Notes: generated by a model from the letters alone, not told the origin. A stretch of DNA of 6,055 nucleotides from Pseudomonadota bacterium (GCA_027619655.1 JAQCHR010000250.1:1-6055), one strand, 5' to 3'. Positions 1 to 6,055 are shown, numbered from the stretch's first letter. Numbers and translations: made by a program.

Positions 1-259
1 CCATGACGCCTTCACGCGACAGCCAGGACGAGCGCCATTGGCTGACCGCGCGCCAGGCGCGTTCGGGATGTCCCAGATGGAAGGTCGATGACAGGAGCCC
101 GATTGTCACGGTACCCAGCGCAATGGCGAGAGCGACGGCGCCAAAAGCCGCAGAAGGCGCGGCACCCGTGAACGCTGAGAAAAGTCCGATGACGAACAGC
201 AAGCCGTATCCAAGCCCGGATGCCGTCGTGAAAAGTATGATGGAGCCTGCTGGATGCAT
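1..259 (-). CDS. soeC: DmsC-family membrane anchor subunit, probable SoeC (partial, N-terminal 86 residues)
   Basis: This is the quinone-reactive integral membrane subunit that should anchor the A and B subunits to the cytoplasmic face and pass electrons to the quinone pool. Only the N-terminus is present; the frame stays open to the window edge. Two hydrophobic helices are visible, roughly residues 5-29 and 35-58. They are followed by the DmsC-type stretch STFHLGHPERAW and then QWRSSWLSREGV (about residues 57-85). This His/Arg/Trp-rich loop is characteristic of the DmsC anchor family, which normally has about eight membrane helices, so most of the protein lies outside the window. The ATG at 259 is preceded by AGGG seven bases upstream, overlapping the soeB stop codon. 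The gap to soeB is only nine bases, so the two are surely co-transcribed. Family assignment is firm; the name SoeC rests on the neighbouring subunits. Confidence 0.8.
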   Translation of the reverse strand, partial: MHPAGSIILFTTASGLGYGLLFVIGLFSAFTGAAPSAAFGAVALAIALGTVTIGLLSSTFHLGHPERAWRAVSQWRSSWLSREGVM

Positions 260-266
260 GATGCCG

Positions 267-270
267 CCCT
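267..270 (-). promoter_or_regulatory. Ribosome binding site of soeC
   Basis: AGGG on the minus strand lies seven bases before the soeC ATG and overlaps the TAG stop of soeB (269-271). Ribosomes ending soeB would therefore be placed to start soeC. It supports the ATG at 259 as the true start. Confidence 0.5.
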
Positions 271-994
271 AATCCGAAAGAAGCTTGTCGAGCCAGCCCA
301 GGAACCCGCCGGCGCTGCTGGCATCCGGCAATGTTGCGGCGGGGCCTATTTGCGGTTTGCGGGGCGGCAGGTATTTGTTGGTTGGCGCGCAATTCATTTC
401 CGGCATCAGGTCGTATCCGCCTCGTGCCGCGGTCATCTTCGATACATTTGAACCGGGATCATTGAAGTCGCCGTAATGCCGTGCGTTCGCCGGGCAGGTG
501 GAGACGCAGGCCGGCACCCTCGCAACCTCCTCCAGATTTTCGTTATAGATACGGTCGATGCAGAGCGTACATTTCTTCATGACGCCGGCATCGGCATCGA
601 ACTCCCGGGCGCCGTAGGGACAGGCCCAGGAGCAAAGCTTGCAGCCGATGCACCGCGACTCATCGACCAGAACGATACCATCGTCGACCCGTTTGTAGGA
701 TGCGCCGGTCGGGCAGACGGTCACGCAGGGGGCATTGTCACAGTGCAGGCAGGATTTTGGAAAATGCACCGTGCGGGCGCTGCTGTCGTTCTTGACCTCG
801 AAGCTGTGGATCCGGTTGAACCAGACTCCCTGCGGATCGCCGCCATAGGGATTGGTATCGGTTAACGGCGCATGATACCCGCCGGTATTCCACTCCTTGC
901 AGTTTACGGCGCAGGCATGACACCCGACACAGATATCGAGATCAATGACGAGGCCCAGCCTTTTGGCCGGGGCATGTGTTGGCAGGCTGGTCAT
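269..994 (-). CDS. soeB: Four-cluster [4Fe-4S] ferredoxin subunit of a molybdoenzyme, probable sulfite dehydrogenase SoeB
   Basis: This is the electron-transfer subunit linking the molybdenum catalytic subunit to the membrane anchor. The 241 residues hold four cysteine groups typical of DmsB/PsrB/SoeB proteins: C22-C25-C28-C32, C82-C85-C90-C94, C115-C118-C121-C125 and C142-C145-C163-C167. That gives sixteen ligands, enough for four [4Fe-4S] clusters, with none missing. C202 is an extra cysteine in the C-terminal tail. The tail, with YDLMPEM and NKYLPPRKP, resembles SoeB proteins of alphaproteobacteria as I remember them, and the start (residues 11-22) is the usual LGLVIDLD-type entry to the first cluster. 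There is no signal peptide, so it acts in the cytoplasm. The ATG overlaps the soeA stop as ATGA, and a strong GGAGG lies just upstream. Alternatives are the B subunit of a polysulfide, thiosulfate or DMSO reductase; the missing Tat signal on its partner argues against these. Confidence 0.85.
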   Translation of the reverse strand: MTSLPTHAPAKRLGLVIDLDICVGCHACAVNCKEWNTGGYHAPLTDTNPYGGDPQGVWFNRIHSFEVKNDSSARTVHFPKSCLHCDNAPCVTVCPTGASYKRVDDGIVLVDESRCIGCKLCSWACPYGAREFDADAGVMKKCTLCIDRIYNENLEEVARVPACVSTCPANARHYGDFNDPGSNVSKMTAARGGYDLMPEMNCAPTNKYLPPRKPQIGPAATLPDASSAGGFLGWLDKLLSD

Positions 995-3870
995 TGCTTT
1001 TCCTCCCGCCCCTTACGGAAAACCGCGCCGTATCGCAAAATTCCCGGTCGATCCGCCAATGGTGTTTTCGATTTTATTTCCGGGAATTGCGGTGCGGATT
1101 CGCGGGCTTCCGCCGGGTCTGCCTTCTCGATCTTGACCCGCAGGTCATACCAGGCGGCCTGACCGGTAACCGGATCCGAATTCGTATATCGGTACCCGCC
1201 GGGCTGTACCGGCAGCAATTCATCGATCAGGTGATTCATCAGGAAGCCGGTCGTTGCTTCGGGCGCGTCCGGTTCCAGGTTCCAGCTTCCCTTGCGCTTG
1301 CCGATCGCGTTCCAGGTCCAGACCGTATCCGGATTGACGCCATCCATCAGCGCGACCTGAACCCTGATGCGGCCATTGCGGCTGGTCAGCCACACCCAGT
1401 CGTCATCGTTGATGCCCAGCGCGCCGGCTCTGGTGCGGGACATATAGAGCCGGTTGCTGCCATGGATTTGTCGGAGCCAGGCATTCTGTCCGCCCCAGGA
1501 ATGATACATCGCCATGGGGCGTTGCGTGATTGCGTGGAAGGGATAGTCGTCGATGCCTTCCTGCTGCTCTTCAAAGGGCGGGTACCAGATCGGCAGGGGA
1601 TCGAAATATGTTTCGATGCGGACCCGGTGTGCATCCGGGGGTTGCACGTCGCCATGGCCCTGGGCGGCGAGGCGGAAGGTCTGCAGTTCCTCGGCATAGA
1701 TCTGGTGGATGATGGGCTTTGTATCGCCCAGAAAACCCATCTCGACCGCGAATTCGAGATATTCCTTGTTGACGTTCTTGAAGTATTTCAGCGGGTCGGG
1801 CAGTTCGTAGCGCCAGAAGGATTCGTTCTCCACATAACGGTCCAGCTGCCGGGGATTTACCGCGCCCTGGCCCATTTTTTCACCGTTCTCGCCGCGCCAT
1901 CCGGCGAGGGCGCCAATGCCAGGACGGCGTTCATGGTTGGTCAGGTAGTCCTTGTAGCCCTCGGGAAACCGGGGGGAACCATCCGGATTGACCATGCCGG
2001 CAAGGCCGAGGCTTGCCCCCAGATCGAGCAGGACGTCCTGGAAGGGCCGGACGTTACGGTCGGGCTCGACAACCGGGTGGCGGATGGAATCGGCCACGCC
2101 GTCCGCGTCGCAGATCGGCCGGTCCAGTAGTGAAATACAGTCCCAGCGCTCCAGATAGGTCGTGTCCGGCAGGATAAGGTCAGCATAGGCAACCGTCTCG
2201 GAATAGAACGCATCCGAATAAATGATGCGGGGAATCTTGTATTCACCGGTCTTCGGGTCCTTGTCCGTCAGCATGTTCATGGTTTCCGCCGTGTTCATAG
2301 ACGAATTCCAGGCCATATTAGCCATGTACATGAACAGCGTATCGATCGGGTAGGGATCGCCCTTCCAGGCATTGCTGATGACCATATGCATCAGCCCATG
2401 CGCGGAAAGCGGGGTATCCCAGCTGAAGGCCTTGTCGATCCGCTGCGGCTTGCCATTGGCATCGACCAGCAGGTCCTTCGGCGAGCGGGGAAATCCGAGA
2501 TGCGGCCCCGGCAGGGGCGTATTGGGATGAATATCCGCGGCGTTTCCGGTCGGCTTGGGCAAGGCGCTGAGTGGTTTGGGGTAGGGCGGCTTGTAGCGCA
2601 TCCCGCCCGGGACATCGATGCTGCCCAATAACAGTTGCAGCAGATGGATGGCCCGGGTGGTGTGGAAGCCGTTGGAATGGGCGGAGATGCCGCGCATCGC
2701 ATGCATGCTGACGGGGCGGCCGATCATTTTATCGTGCTGGCGACCGGTCCAGTCTGTCCACGGCACGTTAATGACGACTTCTTCCTCGAATGCGGCTTTC
2801 GCCAGTTCGGCGGCAAGCCGCCGGATCGTTTCCGCCGGGATGCCGACGCGCTCGGCAACGGCTTCAGGCGCATATTCCGGGGCAAGGTACCGTTCGGCGA
2901 TGAGCTGGAAGGACGGCTTGGCGCGTCGGCCATCCGCAAGGGTGAATGCCCCTTTCAGTTCCGGCCTTGTTACGGCGGCAAGGGGATCCGCAAGCCCGTT
3001 CGTCACGCTGTCCCAGCACTGCGCATTGCCGTTTTCGTCGCGAACAAACAAACCGTCATCGGCGCTACCCGGATTCTGGATTACCAGCCACGACGCGTTG
3101 GTATATCGCGCGAGGTATTTCGCATCGACCTTGCCGGCGCGCAGGAGTTCATGCGCAAGCGCCAGCACGAACAGACCGTCCGTGCCCGGTGTGACCCCAA
3201 GCCATTCGTCGGCGATCGCGGAGTAACCGGTTCGGACCGGATTGACGGAAACGAACTTGGCGCCGTTTCCCTTGAGCGTGCTGAGGCCCTTCTTGATCGG
3301 GTTGCTGTCATGATCTTCCGCCACGCCGAACATCATGAAATAGCGGGTATGCTCCCAGTCCGGTTCGCTGAATTCCCAAAAGGCGCTGCCCATCGTGTAC
3401 AGGCCGCCGGCGGCAATATTGACGGAGCAGAAACCGCCATGAGCGGCATAATTCGGCGTGCCGAACTGCTGCGCCCACCAACCTGTGAACGACTGGCTCT
3501 GGTCGCGGCCGGTGAAGAAGGCGAGTTTTCGCGGATCCGTCGCGCGGGTTCGCGCCAGCCATGAAGTGGCGATGTCGAGCGCTTCGTCCCAGTCGATTTC
3601 CTTGAATTCCCCGCTGCCCCGGGGGCCAACCCGCCGCAACGGATTGGTCAGCCGCGCCGGTGACTTGTACTGCATTATCCCGGCGGAGCCCTTGGCGCAG
3701 AGGACGCCCTTGTTCACCGGATGGTTCGGATTGCCATCGATATACCGGACCTCGCCATCCTTCATATGGACTCGGATGCCGCAGCGGCAGGCGCACATGT
3801 AACAGGTGGTGTACTTGATCTCGTCCGAAATTGTCGGGCTGAGGTCGATGTCGGGGGTGGGCGTGTTCAA
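991..3870 (-). CDS. soeA: Molybdopterin oxidoreductase catalytic subunit, probable cytoplasmic sulfite dehydrogenase SoeA
   Basis: This is the catalytic subunit of the DMSO reductase superfamily, predicted to oxidise sulfite to sulfate at a bis-MGD molybdenum centre and pass electrons to SoeB. The 959 residues begin with an iron-sulfur domain: C23, C26, C30 and C58 form the C-x2-C-x3-C-x27-C ligand set, with an extra C28 in CYMCACRC. The molybdopterin domain follows, with HGGFCSVN placing C148 at the usual molybdenum-ligand position. Residues 209-234 (VNPVRTGYS, then GVTPGTDGLF) look like an MGD-binding segment, and LPDTTYLERWD lies near residue 570. A C-terminal dinucleotide-binding domain spans about 775-905. 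No twin-arginine signal is present, so the enzyme should be cytoplasmic, as known for SoeABC and unlike PsrA, PhsA or DmsA. The start is TTG at 3870: an in-frame stop lies four codons upstream, and the next Met (residue 36) is already past the first three cluster cysteines. Substrate assignment is by family resemblance only. Confidence 0.78.
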   Translation of the reverse strand: MNTPTPDIDLSPTISDEIKYTTCYMCACRCGIRVHMKDGEVRYIDGNPNHPVNKGVLCAKGSAGIMQYKSPARLTNPLRRVGPRGSGEFKEIDWDEALDIATSWLARTRATDPRKLAFFTGRDQSQSFTGWWAQQFGTPNYAAHGGFCSVNIAAGGLYTMGSAFWEFSEPDWEHTRYFMMFGVAEDHDSNPIKKGLSTLKGNGAKFVSVNPVRTGYSAIADEWLGVTPGTDGLFVLALAHELLRAGKVDAKYLARYTNASWLVIQNPGSADDGLFVRDENGNAQCWDSVTNGLADPLAAVTRPELKGAFTLADGRRAKPSFQLIAERYLAPEYAPEAVAERVGIPAETIRRLAAELAKAAFEEEVVINVPWTDWTGRQHDKMIGRPVSMHAMRGISAHSNGFHTTRAIHLLQLLLGSIDVPGGMRYKPPYPKPLSALPKPTGNAADIHPNTPLPGPHLGFPRSPKDLLVDANGKPQRIDKAFSWDTPLSAHGLMHMVISNAWKGDPYPIDTLFMYMANMAWNSSMNTAETMNMLTDKDPKTGEYKIPRIIYSDAFYSETVAYADLILPDTTYLERWDCISLLDRPICDADGVADSIRHPVVEPDRNVRPFQDVLLDLGASLGLAGMVNPDGSPRFPEGYKDYLTNHERRPGIGALAGWRGENGEKMGQGAVNPRQLDRYVENESFWRYELPDPLKYFKNVNKEYLEFAVEMGFLGDTKPIIHQIYAEELQTFRLAAQGHGDVQPPDAHRVRIETYFDPLPIWYPPFEEQQEGIDDYPFHAITQRPMAMYHSWGGQNAWLRQIHGSNRLYMSRTRAGALGINDDDWVWLTSRNGRIRVQVALMDGVNPDTVWTWNAIGKRKGSWNLEPDAPEATTGFLMNHLIDELLPVQPGGYRYTNSDPVTGQAAWYDLRVKIEKADPAEARESAPQFPEIKSKTPLADRPGILRYGAVFRKGREEKQ
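1001..1007 (-). promoter_or_regulatory. Strong ribosome binding site of soeB inside the end of soeA
   Basis: The minus strand reads GGGAGGA six bases before the soeB ATG, an almost complete Shine-Dalgarno match. It lies inside the last codons of soeA, and the two genes also share the four bases ATGA (991-994). This points to translational coupling, and it is stronger than the sites before soeA and soeC. Confidence 0.7.
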
Positions 3871-3877
3871 GGCGGAA

Positions 3878-3881
3878 TCCT
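3878..3881 (-). promoter_or_regulatory. Ribosome binding site fixing the TTG start of soeA
   Basis: AGGA on the minus strand sits seven bases before TTG (3870-3868). It overlaps an in-frame TAG (3882-3880), which rules out any start further upstream. Together these leave TTG as the only reasonable start codon. Confidence 0.55.
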
Positions 3882-3942
3882 ATTGTGCGGGGCAGGCGAT
3901 TCGAGAGGGCGCGTCGTCCGGACGGGCTGGCGAATAACGTGT

Positions 3943-3972
3943 AACATATTCAGTATTTGGAAATTGAGTAAA
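3943..3972 (-). promoter_or_regulatory. Candidate sigma-70-type promoter of the soeABC operon
   Basis: Reading the minus strand, TTTACT (3972-3967) matches the -35 consensus at four of six positions. TATGTT (3948-3943) matches the -10 at four of six, with an 18-base spacer. This would give a leader of roughly 65 bases before soeA. The match is weak and is suggested mainly because this short AT-rich stretch lies in the only gap that can hold the operon promoter. A rival -10, TATAAC at 4007-4002, has no recognisable -35. Confidence 0.3.
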
Positions 3973-3978
3973 GCCGGT

Positions 3979-3996
3979 GTAGCCATTAATTGCTAC
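3979..3996. promoter_or_regulatory. 18-bp near-perfect palindrome upstream of soeA, likely operator
   Basis: The plus strand reads GTAGCCATTAATTGCTAC. Sixteen of eighteen positions are self-complementary: perfect GTAGC/GCTAC arms and a central ATTAAT, broken only by one non-matching pair. The symmetry has an even centre, as expected for a dimeric helix-turn-helix regulator, and not the odd-centred T-N11-A form of a LysR box. It lies six bases upstream of the candidate -35 box at 3972, an activator-like place. If the alternative -10 (4007-4002) is used, it would instead sit over the transcription start as a repressor site. The protein that binds it is not encoded in the window. Confidence 0.45.
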
Positions 3997-4035
3997 CGAC
4001 CGTTATAAAATACCGGAATCGCGCACTATTTTGGA

Positions 4036-4773
4036 TTACAATAAACCTAGTCCCTGAAAGCTGGCATGGCGGCCCCTGCCAATGATGACATGATCATGCA
4101 GGGCGATTCCGAGTTTTTCGCAGATATCCTTCACCTGGCGGGTCATTTCGATATCCGCCCGGGACGGGGTCGGGTCCCCCGATGGATGATTGTGCACAAG
4201 GATGATCGCTGAGGCGCCGAGTTCCAGGGCACGCTTGACGACCTCGCGCGGGTACAGCGGCGTGTGATCCACCGTTCCCTGCTGCTGCACCTCATCTGCA
4301 ATCAGGACATTCTTGCGGTCTAGGAAGAGGATCCGAAGCTGTTCAATCTTCTGGTAGCCCATCGCCGCCTTGCAATATGCCAGCAACTGATCCCAGGAGC
4401 CGATGACATCCCTTTTTGTGATCTGCTGGCGCGACAGGCGCAACCCTGCGGCCCGGACGACTTTCAGGGCCGTGGCCGCGGAGTCGCCTATGCCCTTGAT
4501 CTGGATCAGGGCCTCCGATTCGGCACTCAGGACGTCGCCAAGGCTGCCGAACCGGTCCATCAGAGCCTTTGCGACCGGCTTGACGTCGCCCCTCGGTATG
4601 GCAAGCGCCAGCAATAGCTCGAGGATTTCGTAGTCGGGCATCCCGTTACCATCGGTTTCGGCAAATCGCTGGCGAAGGCGCTCGCGATGGCCATGGTAAT
4701 GCGGTTTTTGACTTGATTCAGGCACTTTACCGGTTCGCATTGTCAGACGGACGGGAATGGTTACGGTAGGCAT
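4036..4773 (-). CDS. radC: RadC family JAMM/MPN-motif protein
   Basis: RadC proteins (former DUF2466) carry a JAMM metalloprotease-like fold. Their cellular role is unsettled; the early claim of a DNA-repair role in E. coli has not held up. Of 245 residues, the N-terminal part has the familiar HRERLRQRF (29-37) and a helix-hairpin-helix segment IKGIGDSAATAL (92-103). The C-terminal MPN domain has E161 in EVQQQGTVDH, then H194-x-H196 and S204-x2-D207 in VHNHPSGDPTPSRAD. This is the complete zinc-ligand pattern H-x-H-x7-S-x2-D. Length is normal for the family and nothing is broken. The start is uncertain: neither ATG at 4773 nor ATG at 4740 (residue 12) has a visible Shine-Dalgarno, and conservation begins only near residue 25. 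It lies 165 bases upstream of soeA on the same strand, with no clear terminator between, and diverges from the CoA-transferase gene. No functional tie to either is evident. Confidence 0.92.
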   Translation of the reverse strand: MPTVTIPVRLTMRTGKVPESSQKPHYHGHRERLRQRFAETDGNGMPDYEILELLLALAIPRGDVKPVAKALMDRFGSLGDVLSAESEALIQIKGIGDSAATALKVVRAAGLRLSRQQITKRDVIGSWDQLLAYCKAAMGYQKIEQLRILFLDRKNVLIADEVQQQGTVDHTPLYPREVVKRALELGASAIILVHNHPSGDPTPSRADIEMTRQVKDICEKLGIALHDHVIIGRGRHASFQGLGLL

Positions 4774-4778
4774 GACAA

Positions 4779-4801
4779 TGCAACATTATTCAGTGGTTGC
4801 A
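4779..4801. promoter_or_regulatory. Inverted repeat TGCAAC-N11-GTTGCA between divergent radC and CoA-transferase genes
   Basis: Perfect six-base arms TGCAAC (4779-4784) and GTTGCA (4796-4801) are separated by an 11-base AT-rich spacer. The repeat almost fills the space between the radC start at 4773 and the CoA-transferase leader, so a bound dimer could control both divergent genes. Centre-to-centre spacing of the arms is 17 bases, more than one helical turn and a half. Possible promoter pieces nearby (TATTAA at 4811-4816 for the rightward gene) are too weak to call. It could be chance, since six-base arms are short. Confidence 0.35.
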
Positions 4802-4825
4802 AATCGTTCGTATTAATTCGCGTAC

Positions 4826-4830
4826 GGGGA
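4826..4830 (+). promoter_or_regulatory. Ribosome binding site deciding the CoA-transferase start
   Basis: GGGGA lies five bases before ATG at 4836 and supports that start over the in-frame TTG at 4797, which has no such site and falls inside the inverted repeat. Conserved family sequence begins at about residue 8 counted from the 4836 ATG. Confidence 0.45.
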
Positions 4831-4835
4831 AGAAT

Positions 4836-6044
4836 ATGGGCATTGAACTGGACAAACCGCTTTCGGGCGTTCGCATACTCGATTTTTCCCGCGTGCTGGC
4901 CGGCCCCCTGGCGACGCAGCAGATGTCTGATCTCGGGGCAGACGTCATCAAGATCGAGCATCCCGAACATGGCGACGATACGCGCGGGATGAAACCGCCT
5001 GAAATCGGCGGCGAATCGCATTTCTTCCTGGCGGCCAACCGGAACAAGCGCAGTGTCACGGTCGATTTCACCAAACCGGAAGGGATGGCCCTCGTTCACG
5101 AACTGGCAGGGAAATGCGACGTCCTGATCGAGAATTACCGGAAGGGCGTGATGTCGCGCCGGGGGCTTGAATATGAATCTATGAAAGATCGCCATCCGCA
5201 TCTGATCTACTGCTCGATTTCCGCCTATGGCCGGGAGAGCCCGCTTGCCGATCTCGCCGGATTCGATCCCGTCCTGCAGGCGGAAGCGGGGCTCATGTCG
5301 TTCTGCGGTGAAAAGGATGGCAATCCCCTGCGCCACCCGCTGTCGATCATCGATACATACACTTCGCTTTATGCGACGCAGGCGATCATGGCTGCGATCA
5401 TGATGAAACAGCGCACGGGACGCGGGCAGTTTATCGACCTCGCCCTGTATGACGTGGCGATTACCGTGCTGACGAATGTCGGGTTGGGCTATCTGGTGTC
5501 GGGAAAGAACCCGGTTCGGCGCGGAAACGAGCATCCGACATCGATTCCAAACGGGCTGTTCCACAGCAAGACCGGGCCGTTCTATATCGCGCTGGGCAAC
5601 CCGCGGCTCTGGAAAATGTTCTGCAATGGCGTCATCGACAAGCCGGAATGGGCGCTGGAACCGCCTTATGCGACACGAGAGGGCCGCCAGGAAAACAGGG
5701 CAGCGCTGTATGCGCAACTGGGCGAAATCTTTGCGACGAATACCCGGGAGCACTGGCTTGAGAAGCTGGTTGCGGCAGGGGTGCCGGGCGGGGCGGTCCG
5801 TGAAGTGTCGGAGGCGCTGGAAGCGCCGGAAACGGCAGCGCGCGGCATGGTCGTCAGCCTGCCGCACCCGACGGCGGGTGATATCCGCCTGATCGCATCG
5901 CCCCTGAAATTTTCTGAAACGCCGGTCATCAATCCGGTGGCGCCACCGCTGTTGGGACAGCATACGGAAGAGGTGCTGGCCGGGATACTGGGCAAGAATG
6001 CGGCGGAAATCGATGAACTGCGCCGGAAAAGAATTATCCGCTGA
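4836..6044 (+). CDS. Family III CoA-transferase (CaiB/BaiF family), substrate unknown
   Basis: Family III CoA-transferases move CoA from an acyl-CoA donor to a carboxylic acid through an aspartyl intermediate, acting in the cytoplasm as interlocked dimers. The 402 residues show the family layout: LSGVRILDFSRVLAGP (9-24), GADVIKIEHPEHGDDTR (34-50), FFLAANRNKRSVTVD (63-77), DVLIENYRKGVMSRRGL (95-111), YCSISAYG (125-132) and TGRGQFIDLALYD (194-206). D173 in SIIDTYTSLYA lies where the catalytic Asp of formyl-CoA transferase (Asp169) is found. Length is normal. The GGGGQ glycine loop of formyl-CoA:oxalate CoA-transferase is absent, so that specific activity is unlikely. The ATG at 4836 is chosen over TTG at 4797 because of its ribosome site and because the extra 13 residues are not family-like. 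It is divergent from radC and ends 11 bases before the window edge, so operon partners downstream would be out of sight. Candidate substrates include dicarboxylates, hydroxy acids or a sulfinated acid; none can be chosen from sequence alone. Confidence 0.88.
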   Translation: MGIELDKPLSGVRILDFSRVLAGPLATQQMSDLGADVIKIEHPEHGDDTRGMKPPEIGGESHFFLAANRNKRSVTVDFTKPEGMALVHELAGKCDVLIENYRKGVMSRRGLEYESMKDRHPHLIYCSISAYGRESPLADLAGFDPVLQAEAGLMSFCGEKDGNPLRHPLSIIDTYTSLYATQAIMAAIMMKQRTGRGQFIDLALYDVAITVLTNVGLGYLVSGKNPVRRGNEHPTSIPNGLFHSKTGPFYIALGNPRLWKMFCNGVIDKPEWALEPPYATREGRQENRAALYAQLGEIFATNTREHWLEKLVAAGVPGGAVREVSEALEAPETAARGMVVSLPHPTAGDIRLIASPLKFSETPVINPVAPPLLGQHTEEVLAGILGKNAAEIDELRRKRIIR

Positions 6045-6055
6045 CCGACCGGCTT

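Larger units (their letters stand above)
3871..4035. other. Intergenic region between radC and soeA
   Basis: These 165 bases hold the soeA ribosome site, a candidate promoter and the 18-bp palindrome. The part from about 3931 to 4035 is clearly AT-richer than the flanking genes, as expected for a promoter region. I found no stable GC hairpin followed by a T run after the radC stop; the best candidate, CCG/CGG around TATTTTATAA near 4001-4015, is too weak. Read-through from radC into soeABC therefore cannot be excluded. No small ORF or RNA is evident. Confidence 0.6.

Noticed and set aside
12..392. A 126-codon minus-strand frame overlapping soeB and soeC
   Set aside because: It crosses the soeB/soeC junction in another frame, whereas both real genes have diagnostic motifs and proper starts.
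976..2130. A 384-codon open frame on the plus strand, opposite soeA
   Set aside because: It lies antisense to a gene with clear motifs and high GC, where long opposite-strand open frames arise by codon bias. Its translation shows no recognisable domain and no ribosome site.
2635..3564. A 309-codon open frame on the plus strand, opposite soeA
   Set aside because: Same situation: it is antisense to the molybdopterin domain and its translation has no family-like motif.
1..3870. An undescribed defence or mobile system
   Set aside because: All coding sequence is accounted for by housekeeping and metabolic families, with no transposase, integrase, nuclease or repeat array.
4001..4017. CCGGTATTTTATAACGG as a possible radC terminator
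   Set aside because: Only three pairs close the stem, the loop is long, and no T run follows in the right direction.
4797..4835. Upstream TTG start extending the CoA-transferase by 13 residues
   Set aside because: There is no ribosome site, it overlaps the inverted repeat, and the added residues lack family similarity; the ATG at 4836 is better supported.
4761..5963. A 400-codon open frame on the minus strand, opposite the CoA-transferase
   Set aside because: The translation is rich in Arg, His and Gln and looks like a reverse-frame shadow. The plus-strand CoA-transferase has all family motifs over the same bases.
4836..6044. Naming the CoA-transferase frc (formyl-CoA:oxalate CoA-transferase) or caiB
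   Set aside because: The GGGGQ glycine loop of Frc is absent, no oxalate or carnitine gene is in view, and family III members differ widely in substrate.

Overview
The window looks like GC-rich chromosomal DNA from an alphaproteobacterium, probably a marine or environmental heterotroph. This is judged from codon use and from the resemblance of the encoded proteins to recalled alphaproteobacterial SoeB and RadC sequences; no search was run. I see no mobile element, tRNA, rRNA or CRISPR array.

Layout. Positions 3870 down to 1 (minus strand) hold a tightly coupled three-gene operon for a membrane-bound molybdenum iron-sulfur oxidoreductase. It consists of a 959-residue molybdopterin catalytic subunit, a 241-residue ferredoxin-like subunit with sixteen ligand cysteines in four groups, and the first 86 residues of a DmsC-type membrane anchor that runs off the left edge. 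The catalytic subunit has no Tat signal, has a cysteine at the expected molybdenum-ligand position and, with its partners, best fits the cytoplasmic quinone-linked sulfite dehydrogenase SoeABC. A 165-base gap (3871-4035) upstream of soeA holds a near-perfect 18-bp palindrome and candidate promoter elements. Next comes radC (4773-4036, minus), a JAMM-motif protein unrelated in function to the operon. A 62-base divergent gap containing a perfect 6+6 inverted repeat separates radC from a rightward family III (CaiB/BaiF) CoA-transferase gene (4836-6044) that fills the rest of the window.

How they work together. The A, B and C subunits should carry electrons from sulfite at the molybdenum site, through the iron-sulfur clusters of A and B, to quinone at the membrane anchor, detoxifying sulfite and conserving energy. 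The CoA-transferase acts on an unknown carboxylic acid. A link to organosulfur breakdown, where a family III CoA-transferase activates a sulfinated acid and sulfite is released later, is possible but is only inference, since radC and a change of strand lie between them. Overall this is a recognisable metabolic locus. The least explained parts are the two intergenic dyad symmetries and the substrate of the CoA-transferase.
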